A stretch of 64,000 bases of DNA, taken from contig CM063249.1 in NCBI GenBank assembly GCA_032158295.1, forward strand, positions 18,292,416 through 18,356,415, read 5' to 3'. The notes beneath the pieces were generated by a model, which searched no databases, was not told the origin of the DNA, and saw only the letters and a program-made list of their open reading frames with translations. This document shows, piece after piece, positions 45,646 to 58,370 of the stretch. A program made the position numbers and the translations under genes. The stretch's first letter is position 1. Every line of letters begins with the position of its first letter. The stretch is from Pycnopodia helianthoides (taxonomy: Eukaryota; Echinodermata; Asteroidea; Forcipulatida; Asteriidae).

Positions 45646-46141
45646 CAACACTCATTTCAACACTCATTTGTAAAGCAGGGACTCATTTCAAAACGATTAA
45701 CGTTTATTTACTTATTACTTATAGTGTGTTCTAGTACTTTTGATCTTATCATTGTGTATAATTATGATAATATCTTTTGTGGCATGCTGGCTAGTATATC
45801 TTTTAATGAGATGCATAATGCTTGTTTAATTTTAACTGTTATATTTGTGTGTGCATGTTTGAGTACTCAATTAATTTGTTTGGCACACTGGGATCAGTAT
45901 CTCTTGTTGTAATTGTTTACAAGTATATGTTGTGGGGTGGAAGAAGACAACCTTCATCATGTGTTCCACCCTGTTCTTGACTAATGTTATCAAACCAATG
46001 TATGTAGCAACACATTACTTTCATGGTGGTCTGTACGTCTTTATTGTTATCTTTCTAGTAGACTTATTTCATTGCTGTCAATGATTATACCCTAGTATCA
46101 ATCACTTTATTTTTTAATTTGAAGTGATTTGGTGTACTGCA
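45646..46141. other. non-coding DNA
   Basis: A 98-codon AT-rich frame starting at 45616 reads hydrophobic residues typical of AT-rich noise. No acceptor or domain supports it. Confidence 0.4.
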
Positions 46142-46350
46142 AGTACAGTAAGTTTAAATGTTCAGTTTCTTTTGCCAGGTAGTTGAACATTATTCATGTA
46201 TGGCTTAAAGTGTGAAATAAATACAGATTATAATGTGTTGATCAAGTGAAAGAAGAAACAACTCTCTGTTGTAGATTGTACATGGTTATGTAGAATTACC
46301 CCTCTTCTATAAAACCTGTGTGCTTTTGTAATTATATTGTTTTCCGCAGG
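46142..46350 (+). repeat. 210-bp duplicated segment, copy 1 (copy 2 at 46885-47103)
   Basis: The two copies share TTTTGCCAGGTAGT, TATGGCTTAAAGTGTGAAAT, GAAGAAACAACTCTCTG and TTTTCCGCAGGCATTGT. Copy 1 has AATAAA at 46216-46221 (a possible poly(A) signal); copy 2 has AATGAA at that place. Both run up to a heptad-like tract on the right (CCTTTGTCC words after copy 1, the satellite after copy 2). Confidence 0.85.
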
Positions 46351-46547
46351 CATTGTCAATTGTGAATGTTATCTATTGCCCATTGCCCATCGTCCATCAC
46401 TTCAAACAACCATTTTAAATCCTGGAATTTCTCTTTGCAAACCGGCGCCCTTGAATGGCATTTTTTGGTCAGATACTGTGCGCTTTAATAGTGCTGTTTA
46501 TTATTATTATTATTGTCAATTGTCCTTTGTCCACTGTCCTTTGTCCA

Positions 46548-46605
46548 CCCGAGGGGGCAAATGGCACCCGAGGCGAAAGTCGAGGGTGCCATTAGCCCCC
46601 GAGGG
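46548..46605. repeat. fold-back inverted repeat
   Basis: CCCGAGGGGGCAAATGGCAC at the left pairs with GTGCCATTAGCCCCCGAGGG at the right around a 14-nt loop with CGAAAG, with one or two mismatches. G/C-rich and able to form a stable hairpin. I believe such fold-back words are dispersed in marine invertebrate genomes, but cannot check. CCTTTGTCC heptad-like words flank it at 46521-46547. Confidence 0.65.
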
Positions 46606-47149
46606 TGTACAAAACACATGGACCATGTCACAGCAGGCAACAATTGTTTTGTTATACCTCTGTCTTGAATTCTTAGTAATATTTTCCTCATCTGAAGGAC
46701 TCCAATTTCATAGAAACGATGATAATCTTGATCCTTTGCTGCACAGAAAGTTGTACGACGAGCGTGAGAGGAGAGTGGTACATGGATATTTGTTGCCCGC
46801 TCATGTGATCGTTCTGCGCCAATGAAAATACAGCATTCAAGACGGAGGTATAACAATGTCCTTTGTCCAATGCCCTACGCAGGATGCAGGTACAGTAACT
46901 TTAAATGTTCAATCTTTTGCCAGGTAGTAAAACATTTTCCATATATGGCTTAAAGTGTGAAATGAATACATATTTTAATGTGTTGGTCAAGTGCAAGAAG
47001 AAACAACTCTCTGCTGTAGAATGTACATTGTAATGTAGAATTACCCCCTTTTACAGAAACTATGTACTTTTGTAATTACATTTTTTCCGCAGGCATTGTG
47101 TGTTATCTATTGTCAATTGTTTGCCCAAGATGTAAATGATAGGTATTCT

Positions 47150-47358
47150 TGACCTTTGACTGACATTTAACCTCTGACTGACCCGACTCTGACCTGACAA
47201 TTAACCTCTGACCTGACCGACCTTGACCGACCTCTGACCCGACCTTGACCGACTTGACCGACCTTGACCCGACTCTGACCCGACCTCTGACCGACTCTGA
47301 CCGACCTCTGACCCGACCTCTGACCGACTCTGACCGACCTCTGACCCGACCTCTGACC
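47150..47358 (+). repeat. left edge of satellite: TGACC-rich heptad-related tract
   Basis: Repeated CTCTGACC, CGACCTTGACCGA and TGACCCGACCTCTGACC words. It changes abruptly to (GGAGGCA)n at about 47359. A similar but simpler TGACCTT tract closes the array on the right at 58371-58444. Confidence 0.8.
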
Positions 47359-47455
47359 CAACGGAGGCAGGAGGCAGGAGGCAGGAGGCAGGAGGAGCAG
47401 GATGGCAGGAGGCGGAGGCGAGCAGGAGGCAGGAGGCAGGAGGCAGGAGGCGAAA
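47359..47455 (+). repeat. (GGAGGCA)n heptad tract
   Basis: Mostly perfect 7-bp repeats with a few interruptions (GATGGCAGGAGGCGGAGGCG). Confidence 0.9.
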
Positions 47456-49538
47456 AGGACGAGGCGAAGGACGAAGACGAAGGACAGGAAGGAGAACGAA
47501 GGACGAAGGGACGAAGGACGAAGGACGAAGAGAGGCGAAGGCGAAGGACGAGGACGGGACGAAGGGACGAAGGAACGAAGAGAGACGAAGGACGAAGGGA
47601 AGACGAGGACGAAGAGAGGACGAAGGACGACGAAGACGACGAAGGACGAAGGACGAACGGACGAAGACGAAGGACGAGGACGAGACAAGGACGAACGGTA
47701 CGAAGGACGAAGGACGAAGGCACGAAGGACGTAAGGACGAAGGCGAAGGCGACTGACGAGACGAAGGACGAAGGACGAAGGACGAAGGACGAAGGACGAA
47801 GGACGAAGGACGGAGAGGACGAAGGACGAAGGACGAAGGACGAGGAGAGGACGAAGGCGAAGGACGAGGACGAAGGACGAAGGACGAAGGACGAAGGACG
47901 AAGGACGAAGGCGAAGGAACGAAGGACGAAGGACGAAGGACGAAGGACGAAGGACGAAGGACGAAGGACGAAGGACGAAGGACGAAGGACGAAGGACGAA
48001 GGACGAAGGACGAAGGACGAAGGACGAAGGACGAAGGACGAAGGACGAAGGACGAAGGACGAAGGACGAAGGACGAAGGACGAAGGACGAAGGACGAAGG
48101 ACGAAGGACGAAGGACGAAGGGAGACGAAGGACGAAGACGAAGGACGAAGGACGAAGGACGAAGGACGAAGGACGAAGGACGAAGGACGAAGGACGAAGG
48201 ACGAAGGACGAAGGACGAAGGACGAAGGACGAAGGACGAAGGACGAAGGACGAAGGACGAAGGACGAAGGACGAAGGACGAAGGACGAAGGACGAAGGAC
48301 GAAGGGAGACGAAGGACGAAGGACGAAGGACGAAGGACGAAGGACGAAGGACGAAGGACGAAGGACGAAGGACGACAGGACGAGAGAAGGACGAAGGACG
48401 AAGGACGAAGGACGAAGGACGAAGGACGAAGGACGAAGGACGAAGGACGGACGAAGGACGAAGGACGAAGGACGAAGGACGAAGGACGAAGGACGAAGGA
48501 CGAAGGACGAAGGACGAAGGACGAAGGACGAAGGACGAAGGACGAAGGACGAAGGACGAAGGACGAAGGACGAAGGACGAAGGACGAAGGACGAAGGACG
48601 AAGGACGAAGGACGAAGGACGAAGGACGAAGGGACGAAGGACGAAGGACGAAGGACGAAGGACGAAGGACGAAGGACGAAGGACGAAGGACAGAAGGACG
48701 AAGGACGAAGGACGAAGGACGAAGGACGAAGGACGAAGGACGAAGGACGAAAGGACAAGGACGAAGGACGAAGGACGAAGGACGAAGGCACGAAGGACGA
48801 AGGACGAGACGAGGACGAAGGACGAAGGACGAAGGACGAAGGACGAAGGACGAAGGACGAAGGAGAAGGACGAAGGAGAAGACGAAGGACGAAGGAGGAC
48901 GAAGGACGAAGCGAACGAAGGACGAAGGACGAAGGACGAAGGACGAAGGACGAAGGACGAAGGACGAAGGACGAAGGACGAAGGACGAAGGACGAAGGAC
49001 GAACAAGGACGAAGGACGAAGGACGAAGGACGAAGGACGAAGGACGAAGGACGAAGGACGAGGACGAAGGACGAAGGACGAAGGACGAGGACGAGGAGAG
49101 GGACGAAGGACGAAGGACGAAGGACGAAGGACGAAGGACGAAGGACGAAGGACGAAGGACGAAGGACGAAGGACGAAGGACGAAGGACGAAGGACGAAGG
49201 ACGAAGGACGAAGGACGAAGGACGAAGGACGAAGGACGAAGGACGAAGGACGAAGGACGAAGGACGAAGGACGAAGGACGAAGGACGAAGGACGAAGGGA
49301 CGAAGACGAAGGACGAAGGACGAAGGACGAAGGACGAAGGACGAAGGACGAAGGACGAAGGACGAAGGACGAAGGACGAAGGACGAAGGACGGAAGGACG
49401 AAGGACGAAGGACGAAGGACGAAGGACGAAGGACGAAGGACGAAGGACGAAGGACGAAGGACGAAGGACGAAGGACGAAGGACGAAGGACGAAGGACGAA
49501 GGACGAAGGACGAAGGACGAAGGACGAAGGACGAAGGA
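47456..49538 (+). repeat. (GACGAAG)n satellite, about 2.1 kb
   Basis: A 7-bp unit repeated about 290 times, long perfect runs broken by single-base indels. The first ~300 bp are more degenerate. The only pyrimidine on + is C, so the strands are strongly asymmetric. No stop codon arises in most frames. Confidence 0.97.
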
Positions 49539-50640
49539 CAAGGACGAAGGACAAGGACAAAGGACAAAGGACAAAGGACAAAGGACAAAGGACAAGGACA
49601 AAGGACAAAGGAAAAGGACAAAGGACAAAGGACAAAGGACAAAGGACAAAGGACAAAGGACAAAGGACAAAGGACAAAGGACAAAGGACAAAGGACAAAG
49701 GACAAAGGACAAAGGACAAAGGACAAAGGACAAAGGACAAAGGACAAAGGACAAAGGACAAAGGACAAAGGACAAAGGACAAAGGACAAAGGACAAAGGA
49801 CAAAGGACAAAGGACAAAGGACAAAGGACAAAGGACAAAGGACAAAGGACAAAGGACAAAGGACAAAGGACAAAGGACAAAGGACAAAGGACAAAGGACA
49901 AAGGACAAAGGACAAAGGACAAAGGACAAAGGACAAAGGACAAAGGACAAAGGACAAAGGACAAAGGACAAAGGACAAAGGACAAAGGACAAAGGACAAA
50001 GGACAAAGGACAAGGACAAAGGACGGACAAAGGACAAAGGACAAGGACAAAGGACAAAGGCAGGACAAAGGCAGACAAAGGACAAGGACAAAGGCAAAGG
50101 ACAAAGGACAAGGACAAGAAGGCAAAGGACAAAGGCGGACAAAGGACAGGACAAAGGACAAAGGACAAAGGACAAGGACAAAGGACAAAGGACAAGGACA
50201 AAGGCAAGAAGGAGGACAAACAGGCAAGGCAAGGACAAAGGCAAAGGACAAAGGACAAGCGACAAAGGCAAAGGACAAAGGCGCAAAGGACAAGGAAAGG
50301 CGGACAAGGACAAAGGACAAGGCAAGAGGACAAAGGCAAAAGGCAGGACAAAGGACAAAGGAAAGGCGGACAGAAAGGGCAAAGGCAGGACAAGGCAAAG
50401 GACAAAGGCAAAGGCAGGACAAAGGCGGCAAAGGCAGGACAAGGCGGCAAGGTCAGGACAAAGGCAAAGGCGGACAAGGGCAAAGGCAGGACAAAGGCGA
50501 AGGTGGCGGACAAGGAAAGGCGGACAAGGCAAAGGGGACAAGGCGAAAGGCTGGACGAAGGGAAGATGGTCTGGACAAGGCGGCGAAAGGCGGGACAAAG
50601 CGGGAAGAGTGCTGGAAAGGCGGAAGAGTGTCGGACAAGG
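49539..50640 (+). repeat. (GACAAAG)n satellite, about 1.1 kb
   Basis: The same heptad with G to A at one position. An abrupt switch at about 49539-49560, perfect to about 50010, then a degenerate mix with GGCAAAG and GGACAAGG words to about 50640, where G content rises and 28-bp units emerge. Confidence 0.97.
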
Positions 50641-53600
50641 CGGCGAAGAGTGGTTCGGGGAACGGGGCGAAATGGCGGACGAACGGGGGCGAAGAGGGTC
50701 TGGCGACAAGAGGCGGCGAAGAGTGGTCTGGGACGAAAGGCGGGCGAAGAGTGGTCTGGGACGAAAGGCGGCGAAGAGTGGTCGGGACAAGGGCGCGAAG
50801 AGTGGTCGGGACAGGACAACGGGCAAGGCGAAGAGAGTGGTCTGGGACGAACGGGCGGCGAAGAGTGGTCTGGGACGAACGGGCGCAGAGTGGTCTGGGA
50901 CGAAAGGGCGGCGAAGAGTGGTCTGGGACGAACGGGCGGCGAAGAGTGGTCTGGGACGAAGGGGCGGCGAGAGTGGTCTGGGACAACGGCGGCGAAGAGT
51001 GGTCTGGGACGAAACGGGCGGCGAAGAGTGGTCTGGGACGAACGGGCGGCGAAGAGTGGTCTGGGACGAACGGGCGGCGAAGAGTGGTCTGGGACGAAGG
51101 GCGGGAAGAGTGGTCTGGGACGAAGGGCGGGAAGAGTGGTCTGGGACGAAGGGCGGCGAAGAGTGGTCTGGGACGAACGGGCGGCGAAGAGTGGTCTGGG
51201 AACGAACGGGCGGCGACGAGTGGTCTGGGACGAACGGGCGGCGAAGAGTGGTCTGGGACGAACGGCGGCGAAGAGTGGTCTGGGACGAACGGCGGCGAAG
51301 AGTGGTCTGGGACGAACGGGCGGCGAAGAGTGGTCTGGGACGAACGGGCGGCGAAGAGTGGTCTGGACGAACGGGCGGCGAAGAGTGGTCTGGGACGAAC
51401 GGGCGGCGAAGAGTGGTCTGGGACGAACGGGCGGCGAAGAGTGGTCTGGGACGAACGGGCGGCGAAGAGTGGTCTGGGACGAACGGGCGGCGAAGAGTGG
51501 TCTGGGACGAACGGGCGGCGAAGAGTGGTCTGGACGAACGGGCGGCGAAGAGTGGTCTGGGACGAACGGGCGGCGAAGAGTGGTCTGGGACGAAGGGCGG
51601 CGAAGAGTGGTCTGGGACGACGGGCGGCGAAGAGTGGTCTGGGACGAACGGGCGGCGAAGAGTGGTCTGGGACGAACGGGCGGCGAAGAGTGGTCTGGGA
51701 CGAACGGGCGGCGAAGAGTGGTCTGGGACGAACGGGCGGCGAAGAGTGGTCTGGGACGAACGGGCGGCGAAGAGTGGTCTGGGACGAACGGGCGGCGAAG
51801 AGTGGTCTGGGACGAACGGGCGGCGAAGAGTGGTCTGGGACGAACGGGCGGCGAAGAGTGGTCTGGGTACGAACGGGCGGCGAAGAGTGGTCTGGGACGA
51901 ACGGGCGGCGAAGAGTGGTCTGGGACGAAACGGGCGGCGAAGAGTGGTCTGGGACGAACGGGCGGCGAAGAGTGGTCTGGGAGACGAACGGGCGGCGAAG
52001 AGTGGTCTGGGACGAACGGGCGGCGAAGAGTGGTCTGGGACGAACGGGCGGCGAAGAGTGGTCTGGGACGAACGGGCGGCGAAGAGTGGTCTGGGACGAA
52101 CGGGCGGCGAAGAGTGGTCTGGGACGAACGGGCGGCGAAGAGTGGTCTGGGACGAACGGGCGGCGAAGAGTGGTCTGGGGACGAACGGGCGGCGAAGAGT
52201 GGTCTGGGACGAAGCGGGCGGCGAAGAGTGGTCTGGGACGAACGGGCGGCGAAGAGTGGTCTGGGACGAACGGGCGGCGAAGAGTGGTCTGGGACGAACG
52301 GGCGGCGAAGAGTGGTCTGGGACGAACGGGCGGCGAAGAGTGGTCTGGGACGAAAGGGCGGCGGAAGAGTGGTCTGGGACGAACGGGCGGCGAAGAGTGG
52401 TCTGGGACGAACGGCGGCGAAGAGTGGTCTGGACGAACGGGCGGCGAAGAGTGGTCTGGGACGAACGGGCGGCGAAGAGTGGTTGGGACAACGGGCGGCG
52501 AAGAGTGGTCTGGACGAACGGGCGGCGAAGAGTGGTCTGGGACGAAAGGGCGGCGAAGAGTGGTCTGGGACGAACGGGCGGCGAAGAGTGGTTGGACGAA
52601 CGGGCGGCGAAGAGTGGTCTGGGACGAACGGGCGGCGAAGAGTGGTCTGGGACGAACGGGCGGCGAAGAGTGGTCTGGGACGAACGGGCGGCGAAGAGTG
52701 GTCTGGGACGAAACGGGCGGCGAAGAGTGGTCTGGGACGAACGGGCGGCGAAGAGTGGTCTGGGACGAAGAAAGGGCGGCGAGAGTGGTCTGGGGACGGG
52801 GAATGGCGGGCGGGCGCGAAGAGTGGTCTGGGACGAACGGGCGGCGAAGAGTGGTCTGGGACGAACGGGCGGCGAAGAGTGGTCTGGGACGAACGGGCGG
52901 CGAAGAGTGGTCTGGGACGAACGGGCGGCGAAGAGTGGTCTGGGCGAAGGGGCGGCGAAGAGTGGTCTGGGACGAACGGGCGGCGAAGAGTGGTCTGGGA
53001 CGAACGGGCGGCGAAGAGTGGTCTGGGACGAACGGGCGGCGAAGAGTGGTCTGGGACGAACGGGCGGCGAAGAGTGGTCTGGGACGAGACGGGCGGCGAA
53101 GAGTGGTCTGGGACGAACGGGCGGCGAAGAGTGGTCTGGGACGAACGGGCGGCGAAGAGTGGTCTGGGACGAACGGGCGGCGAAGAGTGGTCTGGGACGA
53201 ACGGGCGGCGAAGAGTGTCTGGGACGAACGGGCGGCGAAGAGTGGTCTGGGACGAACGGGCGGCGAAGAGTGGTCTGGGACGAACGGGCGGCGAAGAGTG
53301 GTCTGGGACGAACGGGCGGCGAGAGTGGTCTGGGACGAACGGGCGGCGAAGAGTGGTCTGGGACGAAGGGCGGCGAAGAGTGGTCTGGGACGAGACGGGC
53401 GGCGAAGAGTGGTCTGGGACGAACGGGCGGCGAAGAGTGGTCTGGGACGAACGGGCGGCGAAGAGTGGTCTGGGACGAACGGGCGGCGAAGAGTGGTCTG
53501 GGACGAACGGGCGGCGAAGAGTGGTCTGGGACGAACGGGCGGCGAAGAGTGGTCTGGGACGAACGGGCGGCGAAGAGTGGTCTGGGACGAGACGGGCGGC

Positions 53601-55715
53601 GAAGAGTGGTCTGGGACGAACGGGCGGCGAAGAGTGGTCTGGGACGAACGGGCGGCGAAGAGTGGTCTGGGACGAACGGGCGGCGAAGAGTGGTCTGGGA
53701 CGAACGGGCGGCGAAGAGTGGTCTGGGACGAACGGGCGGCGAAGAGTGGTCTGGGACGAACGGGCGGCGAAGAGTGGTCTGGGACGAACGGGCGGCGAAG
53801 AGTGGTCTGGGACGAACGGGCGGCGAAGAGTGGTCTGGGACGAACGGGCGGCGAAGAGTGGTCTGGACGAACGGGCGGCGAAGAGTGGTCTGGGACGAAC
53901 GGGCGGCGAAGAGTGGTCTGGGACGAACGGGCGGCGAAGAGTGGTCTGGGACGAACGGGCGGCGAAGAGTGGTCTGGGACGAACGGGCGGCGAAGAGTGG
54001 TCTGGGACGAACGGGCGGCGAAGAGTGGTCTGGGACGAACGGGCGGCGAAGAGTGGTCTGGGACGAACGGGCGGCGAAGAGTGGTCTGGGACGAACGGGC
54101 GGCGAAGAGTGGTCTGGGACGAACGGGCGGCGAAGAGTGGTCTGGGACGAACGGGCGGCGAAGAGTGGTCTGGGACGAACGGGCGGCGAAGAGTGGTCTG
54201 GGACGAACGGGCGGCGAAGAGTGGTCTGGACGAACGGGCGGCGAAGAGTGGTCTGGGACGAACGGGCGGCGAAGAGTGGTCTGGGACGAACGGGCGGCGA
54301 AGAGTGGTCTGGGACGAACGGGCGGCGAAGAGTGGTCTGGGACGAACGGGCGGCGAAGAGTGGTCTGGGACGAACGGGCGGCGAAAGAGTGGTCTGGGAC
54401 GACGGGGCGAACGGGCGGGCGGGAAGAGTGGTCTGGGACGAACGGGGGCGGCGAAGAGTGGTCTGGGACGAACGGGCGGCGAAGAGTGGTCTGGGGACGA
54501 GACGGGCGGCGAAGAGTGGTCTGGGACGAACGGGCGGCGAAGAGTGGTCTGGGACGAACGGGCGGCGAAGAGTGGTCTGGGAGAACGGGCGGCGAAGAGT
54601 GGTCTGGGACGAACGGGCGGCGAAGAGTGGTCTGGGACGAACGGGCGCGGCGAAGAGTGGTCTGGGACGAACGGGCGGCGAAGAGTGGTCTGGGACGAAA
54701 CGGGGCGGCGAAGAGTGGTCTGGGACGAACGGGCGGCGAAGAGTGGTCTGGGACGATACGGGCGGCGAAGAGTGGTCTGGGACGAACGGGCGGCGAAGAG
54801 TGGTCTGGGACGAAGACGGGCGGCGAAGAGTGGTCTGGGACGAACGGGCGGCGGAAGAGTGGTCTGGGACGAAACGGGCGGCGAAGAGTGGTCTGGGACG
54901 AACGGGCGGCGAAGAGTGGTCTGGGACGAACGGGCGGCGAAGAGTGGTCTGGGACGATACGGGCGGCGAAGAGTGGTCTGGGACGAACGGGCGGCGAAGA
55001 GTGGTCTGGGACGAACGGGCGGCGGAAGAGTGGTCTGGGACGAACGGGCGGCGAAGAGTGGTCTGGGGACGAACGGGGCGGCGAAGAGTGGTCTGGGACG
55101 AACGGGCGGCGAAGAGTGGTCTGGGACGAACGGGCGGCGAAGAGTGGTCTGGGACGAACGGGCGGCGAAGAGTGGTCTGGGACGAACGGGCGGCGAAGAG
55201 TGGTCTGGGACGAACGGGCGGCGAAGAGTGGTCTGGGACGAACGGGCGGCGAAGAGTGGTCTGGGACGAACGGGCGGCGAAGAGTGGTTGGGACGAACGG
55301 GCGGCGAAGAGTGGTCTGGACGAACGGGCGGCGAAGAGTGGTCTGGGACGAACGGGCGGCGAAGAGTGTTGGGACGAACGGGCGGCGAAGAGTGGTCTGG
55401 GACGAACGGGCGGCGAAGAGTGGTCTGGGACGAACGGGCGGCGAAGAGTGGTCTGGGACGAACGGGCGGCGAAGAGTGGTCTGGGACGAACGGGCGGCGA
55501 AGAGTGTCTGGGACGAACGGGCGGCGAAGAGTGGTCTGGGACGAACGGGCGGCGAAGAGTGGTCTGGGACGAACGGGCGGCGAAGAGTGGTCTGGGACGA
55601 ACGGGCGGCGAAGAGTGGTCTGGGACGAACGGGCGGCGAAGAGTGGTCTGGGACGAACGGGCGGCGAAGAGTGGTCTGGACGAACGGGCGGCGAAGAGTG
55701 GTCTGGGACGAACGG
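50640..55715 (+). repeat. 28-bp satellite, main block (~180 units)
   Basis: A 28-bp period, very regular from about 50840, with sporadic one-base indels. Each unit contains GGGACGAACGGGCGG followed by CGAAGAGTGGTCT. The exact heptad GGACGAA of the neighbouring 7-bp satellite is inside it, and 28 = 4 x 7. The unit length is not a multiple of three and has no stop in several frames. That creates very long spurious frames on both strands. Confidence 0.97.
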
Positions 55716-56700
55716 GGCGAGGTGGTGGCGGGGAATGGGGAACGGGCGGGAGTGGTCGGGACGAGGCGCGAAGAGTGTCTGGCGACGGGCGGCGAGATGG
55801 TCTGGGACACGGGCGCGAGAGTGTCTGGGACGAACGGCGGCGAGAGTGTCTGGACGAAGGCGGAGAGGTCTGGCGAGGCGGCGAAGAGTGTCTGACGACG
55901 GCGGAGAGTGGTTGGCGACGGGCGCGAAGAGTGGTCGGGAGAACGGCGCGAGAGTGGTCGGACGAAGGGGAACGGCGGGAAAGTGTCTGGGACGAACGGG
56001 CGAGAGTGGTGGGAGAAGCGGCGAGAGTGTCTGGGACGAACGGCGCGAGGTGGTCTGGCGAAGGGGCGAAGAGTGGTTGACGAACGGCGGCGAAGAGTGT
56101 GACGAGGCGGCAGTGTTGGAACGGCGCGAGTGTCTGACGAACGGGCGAGAGTGTTGGGACGACGGCGGAGAGTGTCTGGACGAACGGCGCGAGATGTTGG
56201 GACGACGGGCGGAGAGTGGTCTGGACGAACGGCGGCGAGATGTCTGGGCGACGGCGGCGAGAGTGTCTGGACGAGGCGCGAAGGTGGTCGGCGAGGCGCG
56301 AGAGTGTCTGGCGACGCGGGAAGAGTGTCGGACGAAGGGCGCGAATGGTGGACGACGGGCGAGAGGGTCTGAGGGGGGGGGGGGGGAGTGGTCTGGGGGA
56401 CGGCGGCGAGAGTGTCTGGGACACGGGGGCGAGGTGGTCGGGACGACGGGCGGGAAGGTGGTCTGGACGAGGCGGCGAGATGGTCGGACGAACGGGGCGA
56501 AGAGTGGTTGGCAACGGGCGAAGAGGTCGGACGAAGGCGGCGAGAGTGTTGGGACGAACGGCGGCGAGAGGGTCTGGCGAAGGCGCGAGAGTGTCTGGAC
56601 GAGGCGGCGAAGTGTTGCGAGGCGGCGAAGAGTGTTGGACGAGGGGGCGAGAGTGGTTGGCAAGGGCGGCGAAGAGTGGTCTGGAGACACGCGAAGAGTG
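55716..56700 (+). repeat. degenerate zone of the 28-bp satellite
   Basis: The same words (GAGAGTGTCTGG, GGCGGCGA, GACGAACGG) in scrambled, shortened spacing (about 20-30 bp). A poly-G run lies at 56374-56386. A decayed or poorly resolved internal zone between two homogeneous blocks. Confidence 0.85.
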
Positions 56701-58268
56701 GTCTGGGCGAACGGGCGGCGAAGAGTGGTTGGACGAACGGGCGGCGAAGAGTGGTCTGGGACGGCAAAGGGCGGCAAGAGGGCTGGGTGACGACGGGGGC
56801 GAAGAGGTCTGGGACGAACGGGCGGCGAAGAGTGGTCTGGGGACGAACGGGCGGGAAGAGGGCGGGAGAAGGGCGGCGAAGGGTTGGGACGAACGGGGCG
56901 GCGAAGTGGTCTGGGACGAACGGGCGGCGAAGAGTGGTCTGGGAACGGGCGGCGAAGAGTGGTCTGGGCGAAGAGGGGGCGGCGAAGATGGTCTGGGACG
57001 AACGGGCGGCGAAGAGTGGTCTGGGACGAAGGGCGGCGAAGAGTGGTCTGGGACGACGGGCGGGAGGTGGTCTGGGAGAACGGGCGGCGAAGAGTGGTCT
57101 GGGCGAACGGGCGGCGAGAGTGGTCGGGACGAACGGGCGGGAAGAGTGGTCGGGACGAACGGGCGGCGAAGGTGGTTGGGACGAACGGGCGGCGAAGAGT
57201 GGTCTGGGACGGGAGGGGCGGCGAAGAGGGTCTGGGAACGGCGGCGAAGAGGGCTGGGACGACGGGCGGCGAAGAGTGGTCTGGACGAACGGGGCGAGAG
57301 TGGTCTGGGACGAACGGGCGGCGGAAGAGTGGCTGGGACGAACGGGCGGCGAAGAGTGGTCTGGGACGAACGGGCGGCGAAGAGTGGTCTGGGACGAACG
57401 GGCGGCGAAGAGTGGTCTGGGACGAGACGGGCGGCGAAGAGTGGTCTGGGACGAACGGGCGGCGAAGAGTGGTCTGGGACGAACGGGCGGCGAAGAGTGG
57501 TCTGGGACGAACGGGGCGGCGAGAAGAGTGGTCTGGGACGAACGGGCGGCGAAGAGTGGTCTGGGACGAACGGGCGGCGAAGAGTGGTCTGGGACGAACG
57601 GGCGGCGAAGAGTGGTCTGGGACGAACGGGCGGCGAAGAGTGGTCTGGGACGAACGGGCGGCGAAGAGTGGTCTGGGACGAACGGGCGGCGAGAGAGTGG
57701 TCTGGGACGACGAACGGGCGGCGAAGAGTGGTCTGGGACGAGACGGGGCGGCGAAGAGTGGTCTGGGACCGAGACGGGCGGCGAAGAGTGGTCTGGGACG
57801 AACGGGCGGCGAAGAGTGGTCTGGGACGAACGGGCGGCGAAGAGTGGTCTGGGGGGGAACGAGTGTCGGACGGGCGGCGAAGAGTGGTCTGGGACGAACG
57901 GGGAGTCGGGCGGCGAAGAGTGGTCTGGGGACGATGTAACGGGCGGCGAAGAGTGGTCTGGGACGAACGGGCGGCGAAGAGTGGTCTGGGACGAACGGGC
58001 GGCGAAGAGTGGTCTGGGACGAACGGGCGGCGAAGAGTGGTCTGGGACGAACGGGCGGCGAAGAGTGGTCTGGGACGAACGGGCGGCGAAGAGTGGTCTG
58101 GGACGAACGGGCGGGAGGTGGTCTGGACGAACGGCGCGAAGAGTGGTCTGGGACGAGAACGGGCGGCGAAGAGTGTGTCTGGGACGAGACGGGCGGCGAA
58201 GAGTGGTCTGGGACGAACGGGCGGCGAAGAGTGGTCTGGGACGAACGGGCGGCGAAGAGTGGTCCTGG
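56701..58268 (+). repeat. 28-bp satellite, right block (~55 units)
   Basis: The regular 28-bp unit resumes, with more indels in 56760-57300 than in the rest, and ends sharply near 58268. Confidence 0.95.
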
Positions 58269-58308
58269 GATAGAACAAGATATTGAACAAGATATTGTTT
58301 GTATTGGA

Positions 58309-58370
58309 GAATTCTCATAGCTATCTATTGAACTGGGATTTTAGGAATTCTCATAGCTATCTATTGAACT
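58309..58370 (+). repeat. 26-bp direct repeat at the right edge
   Basis: GAATTCTCATAGCTATCTAT and the following TGAACT occur at 58309-58334 and again at 58345-58370 (36-bp step). Confidence 0.9.

Noticed and set aside
45616..45912. 98-codon hydrophobic frame
   Set aside because: AT-rich noise readily gives hydrophobic frames. It begins in the decayed fourth palindrome and has no acceptor or promoter.
46337..46856. 162-codon plus-strand and 123-codon minus-strand frames
   Set aside because: They overlap on opposite strands, cross a fold-back repeat and an (ATT)n run, and show no recognisable protein.
47103..58320. Open frames of 351 to 3,707 codons on both strands (Arg/Pro/Ser- or Gly/Arg/Trp-rich repeats)
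   Set aside because: They come from stop-free 7-bp and 28-bp units whose length is not a multiple of three, so every reading cycles through the same words. Several frames are open on both strands at once, which real genes do not do.
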